Shown here: piece after piece, positions 16,109 through 25,398 of the stretch
How positions within the stretch are numbered: position 1 is the stretch's first letter
Layout: every line of letters begins with the position of its first letter
Assembly: GCA_030603495.1 (NCBI GenBank)
Contig: JAUVXR010000022.1
Span: 1 to 42,470 of the forward strand
DNA length: 42,470 nucleotides
Reading direction: 5' to 3'
Origin: a bacterium
GTDB lineage: Bacteria; Armatimonadota; Zipacnadia; Zipacnadales; Zipacnadaceae
The notes under the pieces: generated by a model
Databases searched by the model: none
What the model was told of the DNA's origin: nothing
Seen by the model: only the letters and a program-made list of their open reading frames with translations
Made by a program: the position numbers and the translations under genes

Positions 16109-16807
16109 CTAGTCTACAAGCCAGAATTTGGTCAAGGCCCAGAAAGCCCGTATTCCGTCTGACCACCTTATTTTCTTGCCTTCCAAGACGGTGCGCGGAT
16201 GATAGGATATCGGCATTTCCACCACCTGCTGACCTCGCTGGCGGGCGAGCCTGGTCAGCTTCGCCGCTATCTCGAAATCCAGGTCAAAGCCCTCGCAGCG
16301 CAACTCCAGATTCTGGAGTGCCTCCGTCGGCGCCATTTTGTAGCAGGTGGCGATGTCTGTCAAGTCACTGCGGTACAGCAGGCGGTACCACATGGTCAGC
16401 GCATTTCGGCCCACGGCAAAGGCAGAGCTGGGCAGCTTCCGCTGCTCCTGGGCAGCGCCCAAAAGCCGGGAACCGAATACGGCTAGGACCCCGGGCTGCT
16501 GGACCTTCTCTAGGAGCTTCATCAGATCCCGTGGGTCGTACTCCAGATCAGCGTCCTGGATGACTGTGTACTGCCCGCGTGCCACTTCGACACCCTTCTT
16601 GACAGAATTACCCTTCTGCAAGTTCCTCGGCTGGAGGATGACCCGCAGATTGGGATAGTCGAGTTGCTCGACGATCTCGCGGGTGCCGTCAGTTGATTTA
16701 TTGTCCACCACGATCAGTTCGGTCTCGATCGGCAACTCGCGGACTCGCTCAATTATCGTGCAGACAGTGTCTTTTTCGTTGTAGACAGGTATGATGACCG
16801 ATAGCAT
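16109..16807 (-). CDS. Family 2 glycosyltransferase (polyprenyl-phosphate sugar transferase type)
   Basis: This is a 232-residue GT-A fold protein: MLSVIIPVYNEKDTVCTIIE, ETELIVVDNKSTDGTREIVE, RGQYTVIQDADLEYDPRDL with the metal-binding Asp pair, and the C-terminal RWSDGIRAFWALTKFW. It lacks TM segments. It resembles the soluble dolichol/undecaprenyl-phosphate hexosyltransferases that make lipid-linked sugars for GT-C enzymes. The GT-C membrane protein at 18841-20805 would be a natural consumer. Confidence 0.8.
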   Translation of the reverse strand: MLSVIIPVYNEKDTVCTIIERVRELPIETELIVVDNKSTDGTREIVEQLDYPNLRVILQPRNLQKGNSVKKGVEVARGQYTVIQDADLEYDPRDLMKLLEKVQQPGVLAVFGSRLLGAAQEQRKLPSSAFAVGRNALTMWYRLLYRSDLTDIATCYKMAPTEALQNLELRCEGFDLDFEIAAKLTRLARQRGQQVVEMPISYHPRTVLEGKKIRWSDGIRAFWALTKFWLVD

Positions 16808-16852
16808 AACTTGTCAAGCGACCGGGAGATTATTGAACTTGGCCGCAAGCCT

Positions 16853-16989
16853 CTGTAGGGGCCTATGTTGCGATAGCAACATCCGCCCGTGTCCGCTTCC
16901 GCAACATGCTACTCTCCCCTGCGGGATTACGCGCGTACTGTGCCGCGGGTGGATGTTTCGCAAACAACGCTCAACATTCGCCCCTACAG
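16853..16989. repeat. MITE-like element with terminal inverted repeats
   Basis: CTGTAGGGGC at 16853-16862 is inverted as GCCCCTACAG at 16980-16989. The similarity extends inwards (ATGTTG at 16865-16870 against CAACAT at 16972-16977), giving imperfect terminal repeats of about 18 bases around a 137-base unit. Inside is a perfect hairpin ATGTTGC-GATA-GCAACAT (16865-16882). There is no ORF. The element fills most of the 221-base gap between the glycosyltransferase and rfbG. Confidence 0.55.
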
Positions 16990-17028
16990 ACGGCAGACTG
17001 CAAAAGGTGCTGCCCCCGCTTCACTGTG

Positions 17029-18030
17029 TCAAAGTTCGCCTTGCAGATACTGTCGGTACCACTCGGTGGTCAGGACCAGGCCGTTCTCCAGTGAGGTTGT
17101 CGGCTCCCAGTCCAGGACTTCTCGGATCCGATCGGTGGCTAGGTACTGATCCTGGATCTCGGCACTGGCCGCGCCCAGGATTTCCGGTTGGATATCCTCG
17201 CGGCCTACGGCGCGGATGATCTGCTCGACGACTTCCAGTACCGAAACGGGCCGGCTGGTGCCGAAGTTGAAGGCACAGCCCGCGACTTTGGCCTCGTCCA
17301 ATTGCTCGCCAAGCTTGAGATACCCGGCCACTACGTCTTCCACGAACAGGTAATCGCGCCGAGGGCTACCGTCGCTGCGAATCTGGGGCTGTTGGCCTTC
17401 CAGTACCGCACAGATGGCATGCGGAATGAGTCGTGAGAAGTTAAGGTCACCCGGGCCGTACAGGTTAGCGCAGCGCGTCACCGCTACAGGCAGGCCCCAA
17501 GTATTGTGATACGTCCGGGCCAGGATGTCGGCGCACGCCTTGGAGGCATCGTACGGGTACAGGCCCAGCAGCAGGCTGTCTTCGGTATAGGGCAGATTGG
17601 GCTGCTGGCCGTAAGCTTTGTCGCTGCTGGCGACTACGACCCCCTCCAGCGGGCCGTTGCCTTCGTCCCAGGCCCGGCGGGCGACTTCTAGCAGATTATA
17701 GGTTCCTCGGATATTGCTCTCGAATGTAGCCAGCGGATTGGTGTTAGCCACGGTTACCAGGGCCTGGGCGGCCAGGTGCATCACCGTCTGGACCTGGTAT
17801 TCGTGCAGCAAGCGCTCGAGCAGTGCGTAGTCTGCCAGGTCACCGTGGACCAGAGTAGTTGCCTGGGCCAGCCCCTCCAGGTCAAAGTAGGTCTCACGAG
17901 GCTCGTCGCGCACCAAACCGATGACCTCGGCGTCGGCGGCGTGGAGGGCCTTGACGAGATGGGCGCCCAGGAAACCCTTGGCCCCGGTGACCAGGACCCG
18001 CCGCTGTGACCAGAACTGTGACTCAGTCAT
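17029..18030 (-). CDS. rfbG: CDP-glucose 4,6-dehydratase-like SDR enzyme
   Basis: This is a 333-residue extended short-chain dehydrogenase: NAD-binding TGAKGFLGAHL (about 15-25), MHLAAQALV, the active-site Tyr160-xxx-Lys164 in YPYDASKACADI, and RDYLFVEDVVAGYL. The sequence is closest in feel to RfbG, which turns CDP-glucose into CDP-4-keto-6-deoxyglucose. This is supported by the upstream cytidylyltransferase, whose 3' end it overlaps by eight bases. It is somewhat shorter than typical RfbG. Product: a deoxysugar for O-antigen or other surface glycans. Confidence 0.85.
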   Translation of the reverse strand: MTESQFWSQRRVLVTGAKGFLGAHLVKALHAADAEVIGLVRDEPRETYFDLEGLAQATTLVHGDLADYALLERLLHEYQVQTVMHLAAQALVTVANTNPLATFESNIRGTYNLLEVARRAWDEGNGPLEGVVVASSDKAYGQQPNLPYTEDSLLLGLYPYDASKACADILARTYHNTWGLPVAVTRCANLYGPGDLNFSRLIPHAICAVLEGQQPQIRSDGSPRRDYLFVEDVVAGYLKLGEQLDEAKVAGCAFNFGTSRPVSVLEVVEQIIRAVGREDIQPEILGAASAEIQDQYLATDRIREVLDWEPTTSLENGLVLTTEWYRQYLQGEL

Positions 18031-18844
18031 TCTCAGGGCCTCGATTGCCCGGGCAATCGGGTGGACTTTTCTGCCATGGCGGCTGGCCCGATTCCCACAG
18101 TTCGTTCAGTACGAGGCTGTCCTTGTAGGTGTCCATACAGGCCCAGAAACCCTCGTGGCGATAGGCCATAAGTTGGCCGGCCGTGGCCAACCGAGGCAAG
18201 GTATCGCGCTCGAGGACGTCATCGGGTTCGAGATAATCAAACACACCGCGCTCGAAGACGAAAAAGCCCCCGTTTATCCATTCGGGCAAGAGGGGCTTCT
18301 CTTCGATTCGCTCAACCAAGCCACTGTCATCTACGAACACGTGCCCGAATTGCGAGTAAGCCCGCACTACGGTAAACGTAGCTAGCTTGCCGTGTGACTT
18401 GTGAAACTCCAGCAGATCCGCCAGCGGTAGATCAGCGAGCCCGTCGCCATAGGTCAGCATAAACCGCTCTTCGTCTTCCAGAAAGGAATGTGCCTGGCGG
18501 ATACGCTCGCCGGTCGCTGAGTGCAGGCCGGTGCGACACAGTGTTACCGCCCACGGGCTGCCGGCCGGATTTATGACCATCGCCTCGACTGGCTGAGTCA
18601 GAGACTGGCTGGTGAGTTGGACATCCCTATCGAGGTAAGGGGCGTGGTGCAGAAAGAAGTCCACTATTTGCTCAGCTTTGTAGCCAAGGAGGATGACAAA
18701 GTCAGCAAAGCCGGCCGCCTGGTAAAGCTCCATAATGTGCCAGATTATGGGCCGGTCGCCGATCTGGAACAGCGCCTTGGGCTGCTCGGCAACGCCACCG
18801 TGCAACCGCGTGCCCCGGCCGCCGGCCAGAATTGCCACTTTCAT
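18023..18844 (-). CDS. rfbF: Glucose-1-phosphate cytidylyltransferase
   Basis: This is a 273-residue nucleotidyltransferase. The N-terminal MKVAILAGGRGTRLHGG is the nucleotide-binding loop; KALFQIGDRPIIWHIMELYQ and DFVILLGYKAEQIVDFF match RfbF; FMLTYGDGLADLPL carries the metal Asp; and INGGFFVFERGVFDYL is typical. It makes CDP-glucose from CTP and glucose-1-phosphate, the substrate of the next gene. Its ATG overlaps the preceding gene's stop as ATGA. Confidence 0.9.
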   Translation of the reverse strand: MKVAILAGGRGTRLHGGVAEQPKALFQIGDRPIIWHIMELYQAAGFADFVILLGYKAEQIVDFFLHHAPYLDRDVQLTSQSLTQPVEAMVINPAGSPWAVTLCRTGLHSATGERIRQAHSFLEDEERFMLTYGDGLADLPLADLLEFHKSHGKLATFTVVRAYSQFGHVFVDDSGLVERIEEKPLLPEWINGGFFVFERGVFDYLEPDDVLERDTLPRLATAGQLMAYRHEGFWACMDTYKDSLVLNELWESGQPPWQKSPPDCPGNRGPEND

Positions 18845-20805
18845 TCAGATAGTCTCCCCTGCCCGATCTGCCTGCCCGCGTCAGTCACCTGAAGCAAGCG
18901 GTAGGGCTGGCGGAACGACGGGGCTACCAAATACTTGAGATATCCCTCAGCCAGCGCGCCAGCGAGCAACGGCCCCACCGGCTCCCGATCCGCCGACAAG
19001 CGATTGAGCAGAGCGGGATGATACAACACGTGAGTTATGCCCAGCCGGTTGTATGCTCCCAGCAGATCGGCTGGCTCTTCCATTGTATCATAAATAATCA
19101 TCTGATGATAGACAGGGTCACCCCACAGGTAGTCCCGCTCCAGGTAGAACAAGCGCGGTTCGCCGTAGCTTATTACCTTAGCGTCTGGCGCGGCGTGGCG
19201 GTTAAGGTGGTCTATGACCGGGAAGGCCTCGAATGCTGACGTGAGGTACTGTTGCCGTGAAACCGTGCCGAGTACCTGCGGCAGCTCCATTGCTGAAAGC
19301 AGCATACTCACTGCCAGCACCATCAGCAGCCACGTGGAGACCACGACGGTGGGCGCCAGGCGTAGGGTGCTCGGGACCTGGGTGCAGCGATGGAGCGCAT
19401 AGCCCGCTGCCGGAGCAAACAATGCCAGTGTCGGCAGAAGATAGCGGGTAAGCTGCATCGAATACAGCCACCAGACCCAGAGCAGGGCAAAGACAATGAC
19501 CAGCGTCTTGAGCTTGGGCGGGCGGCCCGTGAACAGCAGCAGCATCGGCACGAAGATGAGATACAAGGGCCCAATGGAGTCGCACATCATCACCTTGAGC
19601 GGGCCGATAGGAACCGTGAAAAGGGCTGGTCGGAACGTAAGATTCAGCGGGGCCAGCAGCAGCCTGAGCGGCTCGCGGGGGCCAACGAAGAGTCGCTGGT
19701 AGCGCGGCAGAGCGTCTATAACCTCCTGCGGCGGCAAATCACCCACCCCGAACTCGAGCTGGTGGCGCTGATACCACCGGGCTTGCTCTGCCGACCACTG
19801 CTTACCGCCGAATACGTGGTAGGCAAAGGGATAGACGGGATTGCCGGTAACGAGCCAGCTCTTGACATACCATGGCGAGGCGACCACCACACCCAGCAGG
19901 GCAAAGACTGCCACAGGCCGCCACGCCGCTCTGCGCCAGGCGATGTAGAGGGCAACTGCCAGGAGGACGCCGAAATACGCAACGCCCTGCATCTTGACGG
20001 CCATGGCTGCACCGGCCAGAACGCCGCTGAGCATTGCGGGCTGTACCTCATTACTAGCGACCCACGCCAGGAAGAAATGAGTCGCCAATACCACATAGAC
20101 GACCACGGCCAGGTCTACGTAAGCAACACCCATCAGCCAGGAAAAGACCGGTGTGGTTGCCAGGATTACAGCGGCCCATGGCGCAGCCGGCGCCGAAGTA
20201 TGCTGGCGGGTCAACTCGAAGACGGCGCCCAGCGCCATAAGGCCGAAGCCGAAATGGAAGAGCTTGGCGGCAATCGGCCCGCGAAAGAGCAGCGCCAGAG
20301 CATAGAGCATCTGGAGGCTTGCGGGGAACTGGGAGTGGTGATCGTACCACAGCGGGTAGATGCGGCCCGCCTCGACCCACTTATTGGCCATGGCCAGGTG
20401 CTCGGCCAGTCCGTCCCAATCCAGTCCGGCGGGCAAGCTGAGGGCACTGACGAGCTTCGCCAACACCCAGATTGCAAGGAACCAGTAGAGCGGCCGCGCC
20501 GGCGAGTACAGAAAGGCCCTGCGCATGTCGCGGCTGAGTTCGCGTAGTGTATCTCTCAGCAGCCGGCCGCCCGATAGAGCGGTCAGGAACAACACCGTCA
20601 GTAACGAGATGACTGGGCCAGCGCGCAGCAGGCCAAGCAGCGCCAGCGCGAATATCAGGTAGGCCACCACCAGATACCCAACGGCCAGGAACAGCAGCAG
20701 ACGGGTCAACGAGGAGTCGAGGCGCAGGGAGATAAGTCGAGCCATCCCGGCCCCGACCAGTGCCGCAAGCAAGCTAATTGCCAGCCAGAAGAGTACGTCA
20801 ATCAT
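18841..20805 (-). CDS. GT-C membrane glycosyltransferase (PMT/ArnT-like)
   Basis: This is a 654-residue protein with about a dozen TM segments. After TM3 the first extracytoplasmic loop has PAGLDWDGLAEHLAMANKWV with Asp129, Asp131 and Glu135, the acidic signature of GT-C enzymes using lipid-linked sugars, then YPLWYDHHSQFPASLQMLYA. The C-terminal 200 residues are periplasmic (YGEPRLFYLERDYLWGDPVY). The likely role is transfer of a sugar from a polyprenyl carrier to an envelope acceptor, working with the GT2 and CDP-sugar genes. The acceptor is unknown. Confidence 0.75.
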   Translation of the reverse strand: MIDVLFWLAISLLAALVGAGMARLISLRLDSSLTRLLLFLAVGYLVVAYLIFALALLGLLRAGPVISLLTVLFLTALSGGRLLRDTLRELSRDMRRAFLYSPARPLYWFLAIWVLAKLVSALSLPAGLDWDGLAEHLAMANKWVEAGRIYPLWYDHHSQFPASLQMLYALALLFRGPIAAKLFHFGFGLMALGAVFELTRQHTSAPAAPWAAVILATTPVFSWLMGVAYVDLAVVVYVVLATHFFLAWVASNEVQPAMLSGVLAGAAMAVKMQGVAYFGVLLAVALYIAWRRAAWRPVAVFALLGVVVASPWYVKSWLVTGNPVYPFAYHVFGGKQWSAEQARWYQRHQLEFGVGDLPPQEVIDALPRYQRLFVGPREPLRLLLAPLNLTFRPALFTVPIGPLKVMMCDSIGPLYLIFVPMLLLFTGRPPKLKTLVIVFALLWVWWLYSMQLTRYLLPTLALFAPAAGYALHRCTQVPSTLRLAPTVVVSTWLLMVLAVSMLLSAMELPQVLGTVSRQQYLTSAFEAFPVIDHLNRHAAPDAKVISYGEPRLFYLERDYLWGDPVYHQMIIYDTMEEPADLLGAYNRLGITHVLYHPALLNRLSADREPVGPLLAGALAEGYLKYLVAPSFRQPYRLLQVTDAGRQIGQGRLSE

Positions 20806-20838
20806 AACTGTTCTATGGTGGCGAGATGGGTCCGTGAA

Positions 20839-20970
20839 CTAGCTTAGCAGCTCTACAACGGACCGAATAAACAGGCCAAAGATGCCCACTGACCAGATGA
20901 CTATCAACCCTTCCCGCCAGACGTCGGGCTGAGTCGGGCTGGGTGCAGGCTGCTGCGACGGCGTGGTCAC
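20839..20970 (-). CDS. Small single-TM protein, 43 aa
   Basis: A short frame starts with GTG at 20970, overlapping the holA stop as GTGA, and ends with TAG at 20841-20839. The product is a Pro/Gln/Ser-rich N-terminus (TTPSQQPAPSPTQPDVW), then a TM helix GLIVIWSVGIFGLFIRSVV and ELLS. The stop-start overlap and protein-like composition support a real gene. Function unknown. Confidence 0.5.
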   Translation of the reverse strand: MTTPSQQPAPSPTQPDVWREGLIVIWSVGIFGLFIRSVVELLS

Positions 20971-22034
20971 AGTTGGCACAGCTCCACCACCAGAGCTTCC
21001 AGGGCGTCGCGCTCATCGAGTTGCTCGCCTCCCTGCCCTTTGAGCACCAGGTCAGTCTGGTGCACGCAGGCTAGCGCACGCGCCAGTTGTGGGTCAGTGA
21101 ACCTGCGTGCCTGGTTGGTTAGCTTACGCCCCATCCACGTCCGGCCGCCGACGCTTGCCACCACGTTGTGTTCCACGGGGAACTTAGCCATCAGTTCATC
21201 GGGCACCTTGGTAGCGCGGTCAAGCCGATGGCCGGCGCGCGCGGCAACACGGGTCTGCCAGATGAGGCGGAACTGGCGGCTGATCATCCCCAGCAGCGAC
21301 AGCGCTTCGCCGCGGGCGGTGCCGGGCGGGAGCATTACGGCCAGTTCGCGCAATGCCTGGTCGGCGCGGCGAGTACCGAGGGCATCAACCAGCTTCCAAA
21401 TATCGCCCTGCTGGCTGCCCGAGCCGACGGCCTGGACGTCAGCTTCTTCGATTTGTGGCCGCTCGCCGACGTATGTCGCGGCCTTGGCTACCTCACTAAC
21501 GAGCATGTCCACCTCGTCTTCAGTAAGCTCCCTGAGCAGTTCTATGGCTGGCTCGGCAATCGTTTTGCCGTGCGTGCCGGCCTCCTGTGTAATCCACTCG
21601 GAGACAGCTTCCTTTTGGGGAGAGACAATGCGTACGATCTGGCCGACCTGCTTGACTGCCTTGGTGAGATCGGCCACCACGGCTGGCTTTCTGCCTTTTT
21701 CGGCCTCCGCACAGGTCATAATGACCGTGGTGCTCTCCGGCAGGCGTCCCAGGACGCGGGCGAGCATGCGTTGGTCGTCGGCGGCAAGGTCATCCACGCG
21801 CTTTACCATTATCACGCGGTCGGTGGCCAGCAGCGACCGGCTGCTCAGCTCGGCGCCGAACTGGTCAGGAGCAACTTCGCCAGCGACCAAGATGGACAGG
21901 CCATCGGCGCGCGCTTCGGGCGAGAGGCGCGCGTCAATTGTCTGCCGGGCAGCGCGGTCCTTGAGAATCTCGCTACTGCCATACAGCAGCGTGACCTGCG
22001 CTGTAGTATCAACTTGGGCGGCACGGGCAGGCAT
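20967..22034 (-). CDS. holA: DNA polymerase III delta subunit
   Basis: This is a 355-residue protein from the ATG at 22034; an upstream TTG at 22085 is possible but has no evident ribosome site. It begins with TLLYGSSEILKDRAARQTID, the typical HolA start, followed by ADQFGAELSSRSLLATDRVI-like clamp-loader fold, AVSEWITQEAGTHGKTI, and the C-terminal collar ARLRL-type helices (LSLLGMISRQFRLIWQTRVA; RFTDPQLARALACVHQTDLV). HolA is the clamp-opening subunit of the replication clamp loader. It stands between envelope genes, as it often does in bacterial genomes. Confidence 0.85.
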   Translation of the reverse strand: MPARAAQVDTTAQVTLLYGSSEILKDRAARQTIDARLSPEARADGLSILVAGEVAPDQFGAELSSRSLLATDRVIMVKRVDDLAADDQRMLARVLGRLPESTTVIMTCAEAEKGRKPAVVADLTKAVKQVGQIVRIVSPQKEAVSEWITQEAGTHGKTIAEPAIELLRELTEDEVDMLVSEVAKAATYVGERPQIEEADVQAVGSGSQQGDIWKLVDALGTRRADQALRELAVMLPPGTARGEALSLLGMISRQFRLIWQTRVAARAGHRLDRATKVPDELMAKFPVEHNVVASVGGRTWMGRKLTNQARRFTDPQLARALACVHQTDLVLKGQGGEQLDERDALEALVVELCQL

Positions 22035-22090
22035 AGAGCTGGCACTCCCTGCGAGGTTATCACCGGTCAGCCAACTTCGCCGCAATGAAA

Positions 22091-24160
22091 CTATATCCTC
22101 TTGCGCAGGCGGAGCCAGCGGCGGCGGAGCCTGTCAATCTGAGAGTCAGTGGCCGGCGCTGCCGAGTACCTCAACTCGTACAGAGCAGCAGTGACGCGCC
22201 GGAGGGTGCCGCCCAGGTGGACCGGGACGAGCTTGGCGCTCAGGACCGAATCGAGAAGTTCATTGGGCGTATGCTCGGGACCAGGGCGCAGGCCGTGCTT
22301 GCGGAGGGCTTTGCGGTAGAAGCGGTGCCACTCGCTCTCCAGACGGTTCCAGGCAAGCCTCCGGGCCAGTCGGGCTTGCCACCAGGCGCCCAAGAGGTTC
22401 ACGTTCACGAACATGGCGCCCAACAGCGCGATAAGTGCCAGGATGCCGAGCGCCAGCGTGCCTGCCCGCGTGGCCCTGGCGACTACCAGCCGGAATTGTC
22501 CGCTCCGCCACAGGCGGGCAAGTGTCTCTTCTTCGAGCCGCGTCTGGGCCTGCGGGTCAAAGGGGACCCAGCCGTAGCCCGGGAAGTAGACTTCAACCCA
22601 GGCGTGGGCATCCTTGCCGCGCACGAGGTACGTGCCCCGCGCGAAGTCATATTGGCCGGTGGCAAAGCCGGTGGCGACTCGGGTAGGCACGCCGGCCAGC
22701 CGGCACATCATAGCCATGGCGGTGGCAAAGAGGCCGCAGTCGCCCCGCTTGCTGGTCAACAGGAAGTAGATCGCTGAGTCCATATTGCGCGGCGTTCGCG
22801 GCGGTGATTCGGTGTACAGGTAGTTCTGCTCCAGGAATTCCATTATCTGGGTAACCTTGTCATAAGGCGTCTCGGCGCTGGCGGTGACTTCCTCGACCAA
22901 GCCACCCAACCGGGTCTCCACAGCAACCGGCACCCACCAATACCACGTGCGCCGGGTCCATTCGGGGCGCAGATATTGTGTACCGGCGGCGCGGAGTTGC
23001 TGCGGTGAAGGATCGGGTACCTTGGAGACCACGCGGTAGGAGCTGCCGACGGGCATAGCAGGTGCTACTTGGACCACCCCGGACGGCTGGCTGGTCAGTT
23101 CGGCCATCCATTGGGTGCCGCGCGCGTCTGTGATCGGGCCGACTTCGGCTGGCTGGGCCGCGGCAAATACTACCGCTGAGGAGATCTTCTCCAAATGGAA
23201 GACTTGCTCGAAGTCGGCGTCAATCAGCGAACGCAGCTCCGGCATCTGGTAGCGACCGCCGTCGGCGGCCCTCAACTCAATAGTCGCCTGGTCCTTGGCA
23301 AACCAGGACTGGCCCTCGTAGGTGTCGTAGACGCGGCCCCGCCATAAGGCGGGCGTATCCGACTCGACCGTCATAACTATCTGCTGGGTCAGGTGAGCCC
23401 GGCCGCCTCCGACCCAGAAACCACGGTCAGGCTCAGCGTAGTCGGCCGTGTTGACCTGGGGCCACCGCCAGGGAATCCGCTTGGCGTTCTCGTAGAGATC
23501 GGGTGACACCTGGTACATTATGTGGCTGGCGCCTGCTGCGATCACCGCTACTGCCAGGAACAGTACTGCCGTCGGTATCAGTTGATTCCCGCTCCACCGC
23601 AGCCACGTTGTCTGCCGGCGGCCTACTTCACGAATTCGCTCTGTTCTGAGCAGGTTATCGTAGGCAAGGGTGTAGATAGCCGCGAACAGATACACGAGAA
23701 ACGAGACAATAGTCACGGCGTTTAGGTTGACTGTGCCCATAAGGCCGAGGACAGCCAGACCGGAGACCAGGCAGAGGATAGTATGTTCCCGGCGGCTCTG
23801 GATGAAGCAGAAGCCCACCATGACCCAGGCGATTAGCGCGGCCAGGGCGATATCAGGCTGTGCGATTACTTGGAACGGGTAGAGCAGGCTGGCTGGGAAG
23901 ACGTCTACTCGCCGGGCGACGATGAAGGCGGTGAAGGCGCCGACAATGAGAATCGTGCCGAGAAAATTCAAGTTGGCGCTGCCGCGTGCCGTCAGAAAGC
24001 TGCAGACCAAGCCGGCGGCGATGGTCAGACAGACGGCTAGCTCGTAGAACGGCGCGTCCACTGTCGCGCCAATGACACTGACAGCCGCCACGCAGGCTAC
24101 CAGCAGCCCCCCAAACAGGGGCAACATGTCAAAGGCGTTCTGCCGACTAGCCGGCGACAC
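22091..24160 (-). CDS. TgpA-like membrane transglutaminase (DUF3488)
   Basis: This is a 689-residue protein starting with GTG at 24160, overlapping the DUF58 gene by 14 bases. Residues 1-215 hold six or more TM helices (DUF3488). A periplasmic region follows with a transglutaminase core: Cys475 in SKRGDCGLFATAMAMMCRLA, His519 in RGKDAHAWVEVYFPGYGW and Asp535 in VPFDP, a complete triad. A TM helix near 566-588 and a DUF4129-type cytosolic tail end the protein. The MoxR-DUF58-TgpA order is a widely conserved cluster of unclear function, probably protein cross-linking or processing at the envelope. Confidence 0.85.
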   Translation of the reverse strand: MSPASRQNAFDMLPLFGGLLVACVAAVSVIGATVDAPFYELAVCLTIAAGLVCSFLTARGSANLNFLGTILIVGAFTAFIVARRVDVFPASLLYPFQVIAQPDIALAALIAWVMVGFCFIQSRREHTILCLVSGLAVLGLMGTVNLNAVTIVSFLVYLFAAIYTLAYDNLLRTERIREVGRRQTTWLRWSGNQLIPTAVLFLAVAVIAAGASHIMYQVSPDLYENAKRIPWRWPQVNTADYAEPDRGFWVGGGRAHLTQQIVMTVESDTPALWRGRVYDTYEGQSWFAKDQATIELRAADGGRYQMPELRSLIDADFEQVFHLEKISSAVVFAAAQPAEVGPITDARGTQWMAELTSQPSGVVQVAPAMPVGSSYRVVSKVPDPSPQQLRAAGTQYLRPEWTRRTWYWWVPVAVETRLGGLVEEVTASAETPYDKVTQIMEFLEQNYLYTESPPRTPRNMDSAIYFLLTSKRGDCGLFATAMAMMCRLAGVPTRVATGFATGQYDFARGTYLVRGKDAHAWVEVYFPGYGWVPFDPQAQTRLEEETLARLWRSGQFRLVVARATRAGTLALGILALIALLGAMFVNVNLLGAWWQARLARRLAWNRLESEWHRFYRKALRKHGLRPGPEHTPNELLDSVLSAKLVPVHLGGTLRRVTAALYELRYSAAPATDSQIDRLRRRWLRLRKRI

Positions 24161-25388
24161 GTTGCCACCCCCTGAAGTTGGCGATCAGGCTCAGATCGCC
24201 CCGGATGGGGTAGACGCGGCAGCGGTGGGCGCGAAGCTGCTCGATGAAGTGGTGGTACGAGACTTGCGCACCATCCGCGGCCGCGGATGGCACTCCAAAG
24301 CTGGGGACGAACAGTGGGAACCAGATTAGCGAATTACCCCATGCCTGGAGGGTGGCGGCGACGGTGAGCATCTCTGGCCCGGTCTGCGGACTAATAATGG
24401 CCACTGCTCCTGCGCGGCTTAGTTGCTTGCGCCGGTGATCGAGCACCTGCAACAGCCGATCGGCGCTGTCGGCCCGGACCCGGGCCAGAGCTTCGAGGAT
24501 AGCGGTCTGCGATTGGTCCGGTCGGGTAAAGGGTACGCTCCAGTCGCGGCTGCCCCAGGCAATGAGTTGAGCTGCGCCTCCCTGGCGTAGTGCCAAGGCC
24601 AGCAGGCTGGCTGCCAGAGTGACGCTGTACTCGAGGGTGCTATGGCTGCCCACACCAATGTGAACATTGCGCGAGAGATCGAGAATGACGGTGGCGCCGA
24701 GGCTATGCTGTTCTTCGCGCTCGGTTACCACCAGTTTGTTAGTGTGGGCGCTCGCCTTCCAGTGAATGTGTCGCAGGTCGTCGCCGGGCACGTACTCCCG
24801 CACCCCATAGATATCCGGCCCCTGGGGGTTCTTACGGCGGGTTAGCGTGCGGGTAGCTACGCCGGCCGGTGTCGGCATCCACACGTTGGGCAGCGCCAGC
24901 GGCTTGGGATAAACAATCAGCTCCTGGGCCTGGGGCAAGCGGCGGTAGAATTCGTACATCCCCAACAGATCAGGCGAGGCCAGCTTCAAGTCCCCCAGTT
25001 GGTAGACGCCCCGCTGCTCGGGGACGACTTCATAGTGGAAGCTGCGGCGCTCGTAAGGCGCCAGGTCAGCGACCACCTGGTAGGGATCGTCACTGGCTTG
25101 CAGGCTGGGGGGGAGCACGTCTTCGACGGTGAACAAGAAGCGGCGGCGACCCGCCCGGTTGTGTACCGTCAAACTAGCTTTGACTGGCTCACCAGCGACT
25201 GCACGGCTCGCCAGGGACCGGGTCACGTCCAGCTTCTGCAGGTTAATGCGGGTGAGCAGGTAAGAGAGTGGCGCAAGCAGGCCCCAGGCTGCGGCCATGT
25301 AGAAAAGCTGGTAGACGTGCAGCACAAAGCCGACGGTGAGCAGGAACGCGCTGCCAAAGATTAGTGTATACCACTTGTGCGCTTTCAT
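24147..25388 (-). CDS. DUF58 (vWA-like) membrane protein
   Basis: This is a 413-residue protein. Two N-terminal TM helices (TLIFGSAFLLTVGFVLHVYQ and MAAAWGLLAPLSYLL) precede a beta-rich region and the DUF58 hallmark PDIYGVREYVPGDDLRHIHW, then KASAHTNKLVVTEREE and the vWA-like ATVILDLS. DUF58 proteins act with MoxR ATPases and transglutaminases. The gene lies 10 bases after moxR and overlaps the transglutaminase gene. Confidence 0.85.
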   Translation of the reverse strand: MKAHKWYTLIFGSAFLLTVGFVLHVYQLFYMAAAWGLLAPLSYLLTRINLQKLDVTRSLASRAVAGEPVKASLTVHNRAGRRRFLFTVEDVLPPSLQASDDPYQVVADLAPYERRSFHYEVVPEQRGVYQLGDLKLASPDLLGMYEFYRRLPQAQELIVYPKPLALPNVWMPTPAGVATRTLTRRKNPQGPDIYGVREYVPGDDLRHIHWKASAHTNKLVVTEREEQHSLGATVILDLSRNVHIGVGSHSTLEYSVTLAASLLALALRQGGAAQLIAWGSRDWSVPFTRPDQSQTAILEALARVRADSADRLLQVLDHRRKQLSRAGAVAIISPQTGPEMLTVAATLQAWGNSLIWFPLFVPSFGVPSAAADGAQVSYHHFIEQLRAHRCRVYPIRGDLSLIANFRGWQRVAG

Positions 25389-25398
25389 TGTTGCTTTC

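Noticed and set aside
19390-20547. Long plus-strand ORF of 385 codons opposite the GT-C glycosyltransferase gene
   Set aside because: Its composition (Gln, Arg, His-rich, no hydrophobic core) is that of an antisense shadow of a GC-rich gene; the minus-strand frame has clear TM and GT-C motifs.
21040-22194. Long plus-strand ORFs opposite holA
   Set aside because: Antisense shadows: Ser/Arg-rich and without motifs, while holA is well supported.
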